Shown here: one piece after another, positions 16,016-24,183 of the stretch
Position numbering within the stretch: the stretch's first letter is position 1
How the letters are laid out: the number at the start of each line of letters is the position of its first letter
Assembly: GCF_017104645.1 (NCBI RefSeq)
Contig: NZ_JAAGPF010000040.1
Span: forward strand, 1-37,338
DNA from: Burkholderia sp. Ac-20379
Lineage (GTDB): Bacteria > Pseudomonadota > Gammaproteobacteria > Burkholderiales > Burkholderiaceae
Direction: 5' to 3'
DNA length: 37,338 nt
The notes under the pieces: model-generated
Seen by the model: only the letters and a program-made list of their open reading frames with translations
Told to the model about the DNA's origin: nothing
Databases searched by the model: none
Program-made: the position numbers and the translations under genes

Positions 16016-16873
16016 GTGCCCGACTACAACATCCTGGAAGTGATCGACCGTGCCCGCCCCGAATTGCGGCGCGGCAGCCGGCAGGTCGCCGACTATATTC
16101 TCGAGAACGTGCACGCCATCGCGGAACTGAGCCTGTCCGAGCTCGCGCGGCTCGCGCAGGTCAGCGAGCCGACCATCCTGCGCTTCTGCACGACGATCGG
16201 CTGCAACGGCTTCAAGGATTTCAAGATCCGCGTGGTGCAGAGCCTCGCGCTCGGCGCGCCGGCCACGCACTCGGTGCTGTCCGATGCGGACACGCCCGAA
16301 ACCGTCGCCACCAAGATCTTCGACTACACGATCACGAGCCTCGACTGGGCCCGCAAGAAGCTCGATTTTCAGGCGATCGGCCGCGCCGTCGAATTGCTGG
16401 CCGCCGCCTCGCGCATCGAGTTCTTCGGTTTCGGCGCGTCGGGCATCGTCGCGCTCGACGCGCAGCAGAAGTTCCCGCTGTTCGGCGTGCCCTGCGTCGC
16501 GCACCAGGATTCGCACCAGCAGTTCATCGCCGCCTCGATGCTGAAGCCCGGCGACGCCGTGGTCGCGATCTCGAACACCGGCTCGACGCGCTCGCTGATC
16601 GAGGTGGCGCGCACCGCGCGCGAACGCGGCGCCACCGTGGTGGTGATCACCGGTTCGCAGGGGCCGCTGACGCGCTACTGCGACGTGGCCGTGGTGGCGG
16701 AAACGCTCGAGAACACCGACGTGTACACCCCCACCACCTCGCGCCTGGCCGCGCTCGTGATCGTCGACATCCTGTCCACCAGCGTCGCGCTGCGCAAGGG
16801 CGAGGCGCATGCGCGCGAAGTGCAGGACATGAAGCGCCATCTCGCCGACATGCGGACTTCCGGCATGATCTGA
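16016..16873 (+). CDS. RpiR-family transcriptional regulator (HexR-like)
   Basis: 285 residues from a GTG preceded by AAGGAAGG, giving the usual length for HexR/RpiR proteins; an upstream GTG (15944) and ATG (15968) in frame lack ribosome binding sites. The N-terminal helix-turn-helix includes [29 protein letters not shown], very like HexR. The C-terminal SIS domain starts around residue 105 with [31 protein letters not shown] and [15 protein letters not shown], and should bind a phosphosugar effector. HexR itself senses KDPG in proteobacterial glucose catabolism; here the position at the end of the transporter operon suggests local control of this locus by one of its phosphorylated intermediates. 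Confidence 0.9.
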   Translation: MPDYNILEVIDRARPELRRGSRQVADYILENVHAIAELSLSELARLAQVSEPTILRFCTTIGCNGFKDFKIRVVQSLALGAPATHSVLSDADTPETVATKIFDYTITSLDWARKKLDFQAIGRAVELLAAASRIEFFGFGASGIVALDAQQKFPLFGVPCVAHQDSHQQFIAASMLKPGDAVVAISNTGSTRSLIEVARTARERGATVVVITGSQGPLTRYCDVAVVAETLENTDVYTPTTSRLAALVIVDILSTSVALRKGEAHAREVQDMKRHLADMRTSGMI

Positions 16874-16888
16874 TCCGGCCTCGCCGGA
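16874..16888 (+). terminator. Possible terminator hairpin after the RpiR gene
   Basis: TCCGGC-CTC-GCCGGA forms a perfect 6-bp stem directly after the TGA of the regulator. No T-tract follows, so it would be at best a weak intrinsic terminator. The remainder of the gap to etfB contains the AT-rich segment at 16921-16945 that may hold the etf promoter, but I could not align convincing -35 and -10 boxes. Confidence 0.35.
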
Positions 16889-17007
16889 GAAACGCCCCTC
16901 GCGGGCATCGTCTTCGGCCAATTATTTTGCAATGCGAACGAATTAACGGGACGCACCGGTTGCGCCCCGCGCCGCCGTTCGCCCGTCCCACCTGCCATGG
17001 AACCGCC

Positions 17008-17757
17008 ATGAAGATACTTGTCGCAGTCAAACGCGTCGTCGACTACAACGTGAAGGTTCGCGTGAAGTCCGACGGCTCCGGCGTGGATATCGCCAACGTG
17101 AAGATGTCGATGAATCCGTTCGACGAGATCGCCGTCGAAAAAGCCGTGCGCCTGAAGGAGCAAGGCGTGGCGAGCGAGGTGATCGCCGTGTCGATGGGGC
17201 TCGCGCAGGCGCAGGAGACGCTGCGCACGGCGCTCGCGATCGGCGCGGATCGCGCGATCCTCGTCGAGGCGCAAACCGAGCTGCAGCCACTCGCCGTGGC
17301 GAAGCTGCTTCACGCGCTGATCGAGCGCGAGCAGCCGCAACTGGTGCTGCTCGGCAAGCAGGCGATCGACGACGACGCCAACCAGACCGGACAGATGCTG
17401 GCCGCGCTGGCCGGGCTGCCGCAGGCGACGTTCGCCTCGAAGCTGGCGGTCGCCGACGGGCGCGCGCGCGTCGATCGCGAGCTGGACGGCGGCGCCGAGA
17501 CGCTGTCGCTGGCGCTGCCGGCCGTGGTCACCGTCGATCTGCGCCTGAACGCGCCGCGCTACGTGACGTTGCCGAACATCATGAAGGCCAAGAAGAAGCC
17601 GCTCGAAACGCTCGCAGCCGATTCTCTCGGCGTGGACATCGCGCCGCGCCTGACCACGCTGCGCTACGCCGAACCGCCGAAGCGCGGCGCCGGCGTGAAG
17701 GTGGCCGACGTCGCGACGCTCGTCGAGAAGCTCAAACACGAATCCAAGGTTTTGTAA
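17008..17757 (+). CDS. etfB: Electron transfer flavoprotein beta subunit
   Basis: 249 residues, standard length. It starts [20 protein letters not shown] and shows the beta-subunit signature region [31 protein letters not shown] in segments, including the recognition-loop [11 protein letters not shown]. It binds AMP and, with EtfA, carries electrons from acyl-CoA and other flavin dehydrogenases to ETF:ubiquinone oxidoreductase. The next gene, etfA, starts 12 bp after its TAA, so the two form an operon. No ETF-QO or acyl-CoA dehydrogenase gene follows in this window. It is a housekeeping pair and unrelated to the sugar locus on its left. Confidence 0.97.
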   Translation: MKILVAVKRVVDYNVKVRVKSDGSGVDIANVKMSMNPFDEIAVEKAVRLKEQGVASEVIAVSMGLAQAQETLRTALAIGADRAILVEAQTELQPLAVAKLLHALIEREQPQLVLLGKQAIDDDANQTGQMLAALAGLPQATFASKLAVADGRARVDRELDGGAETLSLALPAVVTVDLRLNAPRYVTLPNIMKAKKKPLETLAADSLGVDIAPRLTTLRYAEPPKRGAGVKVADVATLVEKLKHESKVL

Positions 17758-17769
17758 GGAGCCCGATCC

Positions 17770-18705
17770 ATGACCACCCTGCTCATCGCGGAACACGACA
17801 ACGCGGCACTGAAGGCGGCCACGCTGCACGCCGTGACGGCGGCCCGGCAACTGGGCGGCGAACTGCATGTGCTGATCGCCGGCCACGGCGCGCAAGCGGC
17901 GGCGCAAGCGGCCGCGCGCATCGCGGGCGTGACGAAGGTGCTGCTGGCCGACGCGCCCTCGCTCGAACACGGGCTGGCCGAAAACGTCGCCGCCACCGTG
18001 CTGGCGATCGCCGGCGGCTATGCGCATATCGTTGCGCCGGCCACGGCGGCCGGCAAGAACGTGACGCCGCGCATCGCGGCGAAGCTCGACGTCGCGCAAC
18101 TCTCCGACATCACGGCGGTCATCTCGCCGGACACGTTCGAGCGGCCGATCTACGCCGGCAACGTGATCGCCACCGTGCAGTCGCGCGACACGGTGAAGGT
18201 GCTGACGGTACGCGCCACCGCGTTCGATGCCGCCGAGGCCGACGGCGGCAGCGCGGCGATCGAAGCCATCGCGGCGGCCGACGATGCGGGCCTCGCGCGC
18301 TTCGTCGACAGGCAGGTGACGGCGCTGACGCGGCCCGAGCTGACGAGCGCGCGGATCGTCGTGTCGGGCGGGCGCGGCATGGGCAGCGCGGAACACTACG
18401 CGCAACTGCTCGAGCCGCTCGCGGATACGCTCGATGCCGCGCTCGGCGCCTCGCGCGCGGCCGTCGACGCCGGCTACGTGCCGAACGATCATCAGGTGGG
18501 GCAAACCGGCAAGATCGTCGCGCCGGAGCTGTATCTGGCGATCGGCATCTCGGGCGCGATCCAGCATCTGGCCGGCATGAAGGACGCCAGGGTAATCGTG
18601 GCGATCAACAAGGACGAGGAAGCGCCGATCTTCGGCGTGGCCGATTACGGGCTCGTCGAGGATCTGTTCACGGCGGTGCCGGCATTGACGGCGGCGCTGA
18701 CGTAA
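17770..18705 (+). CDS. etfA: Electron transfer flavoprotein alpha subunit
   Basis: 311 residues, standard length. AAGGAG lies 7-8 bases before the ATG. The C-terminal FAD domain is clear: [42 protein letters not shown] and [17 protein letters not shown]. It holds the FAD of the heterodimer with EtfB. The gene is followed by an 82-bp convergent gap and then the DUF3224 gene on the other strand. Confidence 0.97.
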   Translation: MTTLLIAEHDNAALKAATLHAVTAARQLGGELHVLIAGHGAQAAAQAAARIAGVTKVLLADAPSLEHGLAENVAATVLAIAGGYAHIVAPATAAGKNVTPRIAAKLDVAQLSDITAVISPDTFERPIYAGNVIATVQSRDTVKVLTVRATAFDAAEADGGSAAIEAIAAADDAGLARFVDRQVTALTRPELTSARIVVSGGRGMGSAEHYAQLLEPLADTLDAALGASRAAVDAGYVPNDHQVGQTGKIVAPELYLAIGISGAIQHLAGMKDARVIVAINKDEEAPIFGVADYGLVEDLFTAVPALTAALT

Positions 18706-18787
18706 GCCCACGCGCCGCGTGCAGCGTCGGGCGATCTCGGCGCGGCGCATGCCCGCGTCGGCGGCAAGGCATGCGCGTGCCGGCCGC

Positions 18788-19249
18788 TCAACCGGCCGAG
18801 CTCAGCGAATCGAACCACGACCCCACGAATCCGTACTTCAGCACGTATTCGTGGCGCCCGCCATCGCGGCGAATCTCCATCTCGCCGACGATCCCGGCCA
18901 GCTCGCCGCTGCCCGAACCCGGCACCACGGTCACGCGCAGCGCTTCCTTGCCCGCATGCATCTGCCCGTGATGCGACAGCGCGAAACCGCCCTCGCGGCC
19001 ATCGAGCGTGCCGACGAACGATTCGAGCGCAACGTAGGTCGCCTCGCCGTTGGCCGGCTGCCCGATGCTGAGCATCTCGCCGGCCGCGTGGCCCTGCAGC
19101 GGCCCGCGATATTCCTTCTCCAGCGTGAGCCGCGCGAGCGCCGCGGCGCCGGCCGGCACGCCGGGCAGTTCGGGCGCGCCGATCTGGACGCTGAATTCGC
19201 CGGTGACGACGGTGGCTTTGGGATTCGACGAAGACGAAAACGAAGACAC
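18788..19249 (-). CDS. DUF3224 family protein
   Basis: 153 residues from a GTG preceded by AGGGAG at 7 bases; an in-frame ATG at 19301-19303 would add 18 residues but has no such site. The pattern GEFSVQIG, LEKEYRGPLQGHAAGEML, ATYVALESFVGTLDGREGGFALSHHG and VVPGSGSGELAGIVGEMEI matches DUF3224, a small beta-barrel family of unknown role related in shape to allene oxide cyclase. No signal peptide or membrane segment. It lies alone, convergent to etfA. Confidence 0.82.
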   Translation of the reverse strand: MSSFSSSSNPKATVVTGEFSVQIGAPELPGVPAGAAALARLTLEKEYRGPLQGHAAGEMLSIGQPANGEATYVALESFVGTLDGREGGFALSHHGQMHAGKEALRVTVVPGSGSGELAGIVGEMEIRRDGGRHEYVLKYGFVGSWFDSLSSAG

Positions 19250-19340
19250 GAACACACTCCCTGGAATGAATGGCGGCACGTCGAAAGATTCGACGCCCCT
19301 CATCCTCGGTCAGCGCGCCGCGCTTGTCCAGCCTTCGCGC

Positions 19341-19970
19341 TTAGTCCACCGACAGCCGCCAGGCGAACGCGAACAGCGCCGCCGCGAACGTGTAGCGCTG
19401 CAACGTCTGCGCGAGCGGGTGTGCGCGCATCCACGATGCGATCCGCGACGCGCCCGCCACGTAACCCGAATCGAACACCGCGCCCAGCGCCACCAGCAGC
19501 ACGCCGAGCATGGTCACCTGCACGCCCACCGAGCCCGCCTCCGGCCGCACGAACTGCGGCAGCAGCACCGAGCAGAACAGCAGCGCCTTCGGATTGAGCA
19601 GGTTGGTCAGCAAGCCCTTGGCGAACGCCTGGCGCAGCACGTCCGAGCCGGGCGCGACCGCCGCGCCGCCCGGCATCGCGAACGGCGGCGAGCGGTAGAT
19701 CTGCCAGGCGACATAGGCCAGATACGCCGCGCCGCCATAGCGGACGATGTCGTACAGCCAGGGCGCGCTGCGCAGCAACGCGGCCACGCCGCAGGCGGAC
19801 AGCGTCACGTGCACCGCCCGCGCGAGTGCCAGCCCGCCCGCCGCCGCCATCCCCGGCCGCATGCCGCGCTGGATGCTGGTCTGGAGCAACAGCGCCATGT
19901 CGGGGCCGGGCAGCGCGAAAACGGCGGCCAGCGCCGCGACGTAGAGGGCGAGCAAGTGGAGCGAAATCAT
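19341..19970 (-). CDS. LysE/RhtB-family amino-acid exporter
   Basis: 209 residues with about six hydrophobic segments. The N-terminal FALPGPDMALLLQTSIQRGMRPGMAAAGGLALA and NLLNPKALLFCSVLLPQF motifs are diagnostic for LysE/RhtB exporters. It sits in the inner membrane and expels amino acids or homoserine-lactone-like compounds. It is divergent from an Lrp/AsnC-type regulator 171 bp away, a common pairing in which the regulator senses the amino acid and turns on the exporter. The substrate cannot be read from the sequence. Confidence 0.92.
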   Translation of the reverse strand: MISLHLLALYVAALAAVFALPGPDMALLLQTSIQRGMRPGMAAAGGLALARAVHVTLSACGVAALLRSAPWLYDIVRYGGAAYLAYVAWQIYRSPPFAMPGGAAVAPGSDVLRQAFAKGLLTNLLNPKALLFCSVLLPQFVRPEAGSVGVQVTMLGVLLVALGAVFDSGYVAGASRIASWMRAHPLAQTLQRYTFAAALFAFAWRLSVD

Positions 19971-20141
19971 GAGGCGGATCGGCGAAAAAGGTCGGTTCGG
20001 AAAGCGGCGCGCGCGCCGCCGAAAGGCGCTCCAGTGTGCCCGGGTTCACGGAGCGCTTCTGAGCCATTTATGGGCTTTCCCAGCGACATCGACGCCGGAT
20101 TCCTCTATATTTTTGCCATCGAACAACGGAATCCGCCCAGC
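19971..20141. promoter_or_regulatory. Divergent LysE/Lrp promoter region with inverted repeats
   Basis: The shared upstream region contains a perfect 16-bp palindrome GCGGCGCGCGCGCCGC at 20004-20019 and an inverted repeat GCGCTCC (20026-20032) / GGAGCGC (20050-20056) around a 17-bp spacer. CTATATTTTT at 20104-20113 could include the rightward -10 of the regulator gene. Lrp-family proteins bind imperfect palindromes in such regions; which repeat is the operator is not determined. Confidence 0.45.
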
Positions 20142-20606
20142 ATGGACGACCTCGACAAAACCGACCGCGCGATCCTCGCCGCCGTGCAGCGCGACGGCCG
20201 CATCCCGATCGCGCGGCTGGCCGACACGGTGGGCCTCAGCGAGACGCCGTGCGCGCGCCGCCTCAAGCGGCTCGAGAACGAGGGTTACGTGGAGCGCTAC
20301 CGCGGCCAGCTCTCGCGCAAGAAGCTCGGCTACGGCGTGGTGGCGTTCGTGCTGCTGCGCATCGCCGTGCACGACCGCGCGCTCGGCGACCGCTTCGAGC
20401 GCGAGGTGCTGGCGATGCCGCGCATCCTGTCGTGCCACAACGTGTCGGGCTCGGCCGATTATCTGCTGCAGGTGATCGGGCGCGATCTCGACGATTACGG
20501 CAGCTTCGTGCGCGACGTGCTGCGCGTGCTGCCGGGCGTCACGTCGGTGGAGTCGGTGCTGTCGCTGCGCGAGATCAAGGGCGATCAGGGGCTGCCGATC
20601 GCCTGA
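20142..20606 (+). CDS. Lrp/AsnC-family transcriptional regulator
   Basis: 154 residues, typical length. The start MDDLDKTDRAILAAVQRDGRIPIARLADTVGLSETPCARRLKRLENEGYV is the winged helix-turn-helix of the Lrp family, followed by the RAM/AsnC effector domain with VSGSADYLLQVIGRDLDDYGSF and a final SVESVLSLREIK. It should form oligomers that sense an amino acid. Being divergent from the LysE-type exporter, it likely controls it. Confidence 0.94.
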   Translation: MDDLDKTDRAILAAVQRDGRIPIARLADTVGLSETPCARRLKRLENEGYVERYRGQLSRKKLGYGVVAFVLLRIAVHDRALGDRFEREVLAMPRILSCHNVSGSADYLLQVIGRDLDDYGSFVRDVLRVLPGVTSVESVLSLREIKGDQGLPIA

Positions 20607-20629
20607 GAGGAACGTCGAAGCCGCGCCGG

Positions 20630-21556
20630 TCATGTGCCCGCGGCGACGCCCACCGGCACGCGCAGATGCGCGCTGGCCAGATCCTCCAGGAACGCCGCGA
20701 CGATCGGATCCTTCTTCGCACGCCGCGCCACGACCATGTGGAACGTCACGTCGTAGTGCAGCAGTTCGGGGTTGAGCGGCGCGAGCAGGCCCTGCGCCAC
20801 GTAGGGCGCCGCGAAGTGCTCAGGCAGGTAGCCGAGGTGGTGCCCCGACAGGATCAGCAGCGCGACCGCCTCCATGTTGTCGGCGGTGCCGGTCACGCGG
20901 TCGGGCGAGGTGGACAGTTGCGCCTCGGGCAGCGGATAGGTGCGCCAGGCCCATTCGTGCCCGGCCGCGTCGGCGGCCGACAGCCCGCCCGCCTGCTCGA
21001 ACAGCGGATGCCCGCGCCCGCAATAGGCCACCTGCCGCTCCACGAACAGCGGCGTGTAGTCGAGCACCGGCACGCGATGCCAGAAATAGCCCACCGCGAT
21101 CTGGATCTCGTCGCCGAGCAGCTTTTCCTCCAGATCGCCGGGCGGGCGCACCGAAATCGAGAAGCGCACGGCTTCGTCGCGCGTGCGGAACGCGGCGATC
21201 GCCTCGGCGATGCGCGCGTTCTGGCTGATCGGCGTATGCCCGATCAGGCCGATGTTGAGCGTGCCCACCAGTTGACGATCCATGTGCCGCGCGGCGCTGC
21301 CGAATTCGTCGAGCGCCACCAGCAGCTTGCGGCTCATCGCCTGGAAGCGCTCGCCCTTCGGCGTGAGCCGGAAGCCGCTGCGGCCGCGCTCGCAGAGCCG
21401 GTAGCCGAGCCGCGTCTCCAATGACGACAACTGCGCGCTGATGGTGGATTGCCCCACGTTCAGCACCGCCTGCGCGGCGGTCACGCCGCCCGCGTCGGCC
21501 ACTGCCAGAAACACGCGGATCAGACGCAGATCGAGCGTCGACAGATTCCCCAGCAC
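20630..21556 (-). CDS. LysR-family regulator, probable GbuR-type
   Basis: 308 residues from a GTG preceded by GGGGAG; the frame stays open upstream for 48 codons but runs through the divergent promoter. The N-terminal helix-turn-helix LDLRLIRVFLAVADAGGVTAAQAVLNVGQSTISAQLSSLETRLG and downstream substrate domain are standard LysR. It is divergent from the guanidinobutyrase-like gene, the arrangement reported for gbuR-gbuA in Pseudomonas aeruginosa, so it probably activates gbuA in response to the guanidino substrate. The substrate role is inference from position. Confidence 0.9.
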   Translation of the reverse strand: MLGNLSTLDLRLIRVFLAVADAGGVTAAQAVLNVGQSTISAQLSSLETRLGYRLCERGRSGFRLTPKGERFQAMSRKLLVALDEFGSAARHMDRQLVGTLNIGLIGHTPISQNARIAEAIAAFRTRDEAVRFSISVRPPGDLEEKLLGDEIQIAVGYFWHRVPVLDYTPLFVERQVAYCGRGHPLFEQAGGLSAADAAGHEWAWRTYPLPEAQLSTSPDRVTGTADNMEAVALLILSGHHLGYLPEHFAAPYVAQGLLAPLNPELLHYDVTFHMVVARRAKKDPIVAAFLEDLASAHLRVPVGVAAGT

Positions 21557-21574
21557 GGATGCTCCCCTTTGATT

Positions 21575-21594
21575 ACATCGATCCGGATCGATGT
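21575..21594. promoter_or_regulatory. Perfect 20-bp palindrome, probable LysR operator
   Basis: ACATCGATCCGGATCGATGT is a perfect palindrome located 18 bp upstream of the LysR-family GTG start and 117 bp upstream of the gbuA-like ATG. A site so close to the regulator's own start is well placed for negative autoregulation; activation of the divergent gene could use the same or adjacent bases. The palindrome is seen directly and its role is inferred. Confidence 0.6.
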
Positions 21595-21711
21595 TGACGT
21601 CGAAACCTTGGCATTCTTCCTGCCCGGCAAAACGCGTACAACTAGCGTCGCGCCGCGTCGAATGATACGGCGGCTCCCGTTCCACACGAAAGAGAATCAC
21701 CGAGACGCCCC

Positions 21712-22668
21712 ATGAACGACACCCCCTTCTTCCAGCCGCTCGGCGGCAACGACATGCCGCGCAGCGGCGGCATCGCCACCATGATGCGCCTGCCCCACGT
21801 GCCGAACGCGGCCGGCCTCGACGCCTGCTTCGTCGGCGTGCCGTTCGATCTGGGCACCTCGAACCGCACCGGCGCGCGCTTCGGCCCGCGCCAGATCCGC
21901 GCCGAATCGGTGCTGCTGCGCCCCTACAACATGGCCACGCGCGCCGCGCCGTTCGATTCGCTGCGCGTGGCCGACGTGGGAGACGTGGCGATCAACCCGT
22001 ACAACCTGCACGATTCGATCGCGCGCATCGAGGCCGCCTACGACGCGATCCTGGCCCACGACTGCAAGCCGATCACGCTCGGCGGCGACCACACGATCGC
22101 GCTGCCGATCCTGCGCGCGATCCACCGCAAGCACGGCAAGGTCGCATTGATCCATGTCGATGCGCACGCCGACGTCAACGACACGATGATGGGCGAGAAG
22201 ATCGCGCACGGCACGCCGTTCCGCCGCGCGGTGGAGGAAGGCCTGCTCGTGACCGATCGCGTGGTGCAGATCGGCCTGCGCGGCACCGGCTACGCCGCCG
22301 AGGATTTCGACTGGTGCCGCCAGCAGGGCTTTCGCGTCGTGCAGGCCGAATCGTGCTGGAACCAGTCGCTCGCGCCGCTGATGCGCGAGGTGCGCGAGCA
22401 GATCGGCGACACGCCCGTGTACATCAGCTTCGACATCGACGGCATCGATCCGGCCTACGCGCCGGGCACCGGCACGCCGGAAATCGCCGGGCTGACCGTG
22501 CCGCAGGCGCTCGAAATCATTCGGGGTGCGTACGGCCTCAACATCGTCGGCGCCGACCTCGTGGAAGTGGCCCCGCCCTACGATCCGTTCGGCACCACGG
22601 CGCTGCTCGGCGCGAATCTCGCCTACGAGCTGCTGTGCGCGTTTCCCGGCGTGACCTGCCGCGACTGA
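21712..22668 (+). CDS. gbuA: Guanidinobutyrase-like ureohydrolase
   Basis: 318 residues. Two-manganese ligands are visible: GGDHT (H127), DAHADVND (D150, H152, D154) and SFDIDGIDP (D241, D243). The N-terminus QPLGGNDMPRSGGIATMMRLP and the segment RTGARFGPRQIRAES closely resemble guanidinobutyrase GbuA of Pseudomonas as I remember it, more than SpeB agmatinase. It hydrolyses a guanidino compound (4-guanidinobutyrate in GbuA) to urea and an amine. A LysR regulator is divergent and an MHS transporter follows 56 bp downstream, making an uptake-and-hydrolysis module for a product of arginine breakdown. 3-Guanidinopropionate, agmatine or guanidine cannot be excluded from sequence alone. Confidence 0.85.
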   Translation: MNDTPFFQPLGGNDMPRSGGIATMMRLPHVPNAAGLDACFVGVPFDLGTSNRTGARFGPRQIRAESVLLRPYNMATRAAPFDSLRVADVGDVAINPYNLHDSIARIEAAYDAILAHDCKPITLGGDHTIALPILRAIHRKHGKVALIHVDAHADVNDTMMGEKIAHGTPFRRAVEEGLLVTDRVVQIGLRGTGYAAEDFDWCRQQGFRVVQAESCWNQSLAPLMREVREQIGDTPVYISFDIDGIDPAYAPGTGTPEIAGLTVPQALEIIRGAYGLNIVGADLVEVAPPYDPFGTTALLGANLAYELLCAFPGVTCRD

Positions 22669-22724
22669 GCCCCCGGCGCGCCCACGCCACGCAGCACCTA
22701 CAAGAACCAGGAGGAGATTCCGTG

Positions 22725-24077
22725 ATGCAAACCTCAACGCCGGCCCGGCAACCCCGGCGGGCGGCGCTCGCGTCGTTCGTCGGCACCACCATCGAGTGGT
22801 ACGACTTCTACAGCTATGCGACGGCGGCCGCGATCGTGTTCGGCCCGCTGTTCTTTCCCGGCGAGAGCCGGCTCGTGAGCCTGCTCGCCTCGTTCGGCTC
22901 GTTCGCGGTGGGCTTTCTCGCGCGGCCGCTCGGCGGCGTGCTGTTCGGCCATCTCGGCGACCGCTACGGGCGCAAGCGCTCGCTGCTCGCCACGCTGCTG
23001 CTGATGGCGGTGGCCACGGTGGCGATCGGGCTGCTGCCGACCTACGAGAAGGCCGGCATGCTCGCGCCCACGCTGCTGGTGCTGATGCGCGTGCTGCAGG
23101 GCATCGCGGTGGGCGGCGAATGGGGCGGCGCGGTGCTGCTGGCCGGCGAACACGCGCCGGAAGGCAAGCGCACGTTCTTCGCATCGTTCGCGCAGTTGGG
23201 CAGCGCAAGCGGCCTGATCCTGTCGATGCTCGCATTCGGCGCGATCAGCATGCTGCCCAGGGAAGACCTGATGAGCTGGGGCTGGCGCGTGCCGTTCCTG
23301 GCCAGTTCGGTGTTGCTCGTGGTGGGTTTCGCGATTCGCGCGAGCGTGTCCGAATCGCCGGAGTTCGCCGAGGTGAAGGCCGCCGGCGAGATGGCGTCGA
23401 ACCCGTTGCGCGAGGCGCTGCGCCAGTGGCCGCTGCTGCTGCTCGCGATCGGCGCGAACGTGTACGGCATCGCGGGCGTGTACTTCAGCAACATCTTCAT
23501 GATCACGTACGCCACGCAATTCCTGTCGCTCGACCGCTCGATGGTGCTGCACTGCATGACGATCGTGGCTTGCCTGCAGTTCGTGGTGCAACTCGGCGCG
23601 GCCTGGGTCGCGCAGCGCTTCGGCACCACGCGCGTGCTGGTCGCCACGGCGGCATGGGCTGCGATCGTGCCGTTCGTGATGTTGCCGCTCGTGCATGCGG
23701 GCACGCCGGTCGCGATCACGCTCGGCATCGGTCTCGCGACGATCGCCGAATCGGGCTATTACGCGGTGGTGGCCGGTTTCGTCAGCGGCCTGTTCGCGGC
23801 GCGGATCCGCTATACGGCGATTTCGGTCTCGTATCAGGTGTGCGGCGCGCTGGCCGGCGGCCTCACGCCGCTGGTGGCCACCGTGATCGCGCAGAGCGCC
23901 GCGCCGGCCTGGTGGCCGCTCGCGCTGCAGTACACGGCAGCGGCGCTGCTGTCTGGCTTCTGCGTGATCCGCATCGCGCGGCGCAACAACGCGGGCGAGC
24001 CGGACTGCGGCGGGCGCGACGGCGACACGCGTCGCCAGACGCAAGCCGCCCGTCATGTGGCAGCCACCGGCGCGTAA
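22725..24077 (+). CDS. MHS-family (MFS) metabolite:proton symporter
   Basis: 450 residues with about 12 hydrophobic segments. AGGAGGAG precedes the start; a GTG directly before the ATG is an alternative giving one extra residue. SFVGTTIEWYDFYSYATAAA near the N-terminus and RPLGGVLFGHLGDRYGRKRSL in the loop after helix 2 are hallmarks of the metabolite:H+ symporter group that includes ShiA, KgtP and ProP. It probably imports the guanidino substrate of the preceding hydrolase. The last 30 or so residues are hydrophilic and rich in Gly, Arg and Asp. A GC-rich inverted repeat GGCCGGG (24128-24134) / CCCGGCC (24161-24167) in the convergent gap could terminate transcription. Confidence 0.9.
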   Translation: MQTSTPARQPRRAALASFVGTTIEWYDFYSYATAAAIVFGPLFFPGESRLVSLLASFGSFAVGFLARPLGGVLFGHLGDRYGRKRSLLATLLLMAVATVAIGLLPTYEKAGMLAPTLLVLMRVLQGIAVGGEWGGAVLLAGEHAPEGKRTFFASFAQLGSASGLILSMLAFGAISMLPREDLMSWGWRVPFLASSVLLVVGFAIRASVSESPEFAEVKAAGEMASNPLREALRQWPLLLLAIGANVYGIAGVYFSNIFMITYATQFLSLDRSMVLHCMTIVACLQFVVQLGAAWVAQRFGTTRVLVATAAWAAIVPFVMLPLVHAGTPVAITLGIGLATIAESGYYAVVAGFVSGLFAARIRYTAISVSYQVCGALAGGLTPLVATVIAQSAAPAWWPLALQYTAAALLSGFCVIRIARRNNAGEPDCGGRDGDTRRQTQAARHVAATGA

Positions 24078-24183
24078 GTACGTGCCCCAGACGCCCCGGC
24101 GCGCCGTGCGTTTCATCGCATGCGCGCGGCCGGGTGCGTGTCGGAACATGAGCGGCCGCGCCCGGCCTGCGCGGCTTGCGCGC

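Noticed and set aside
18709..18721. CACGCG-C-CGCGTG as etfA terminator
   Set aside because: One-base loop and no T-run; it is a short GC palindrome of a kind frequent here.
19050..20141. Long plus-strand extension in front of the Lrp-type regulator
   Set aside because: It is antisense to the DUF3224 and LysE genes and rich in Arg and His; the regulator starts at 20142 with a canonical Lrp N-terminus.
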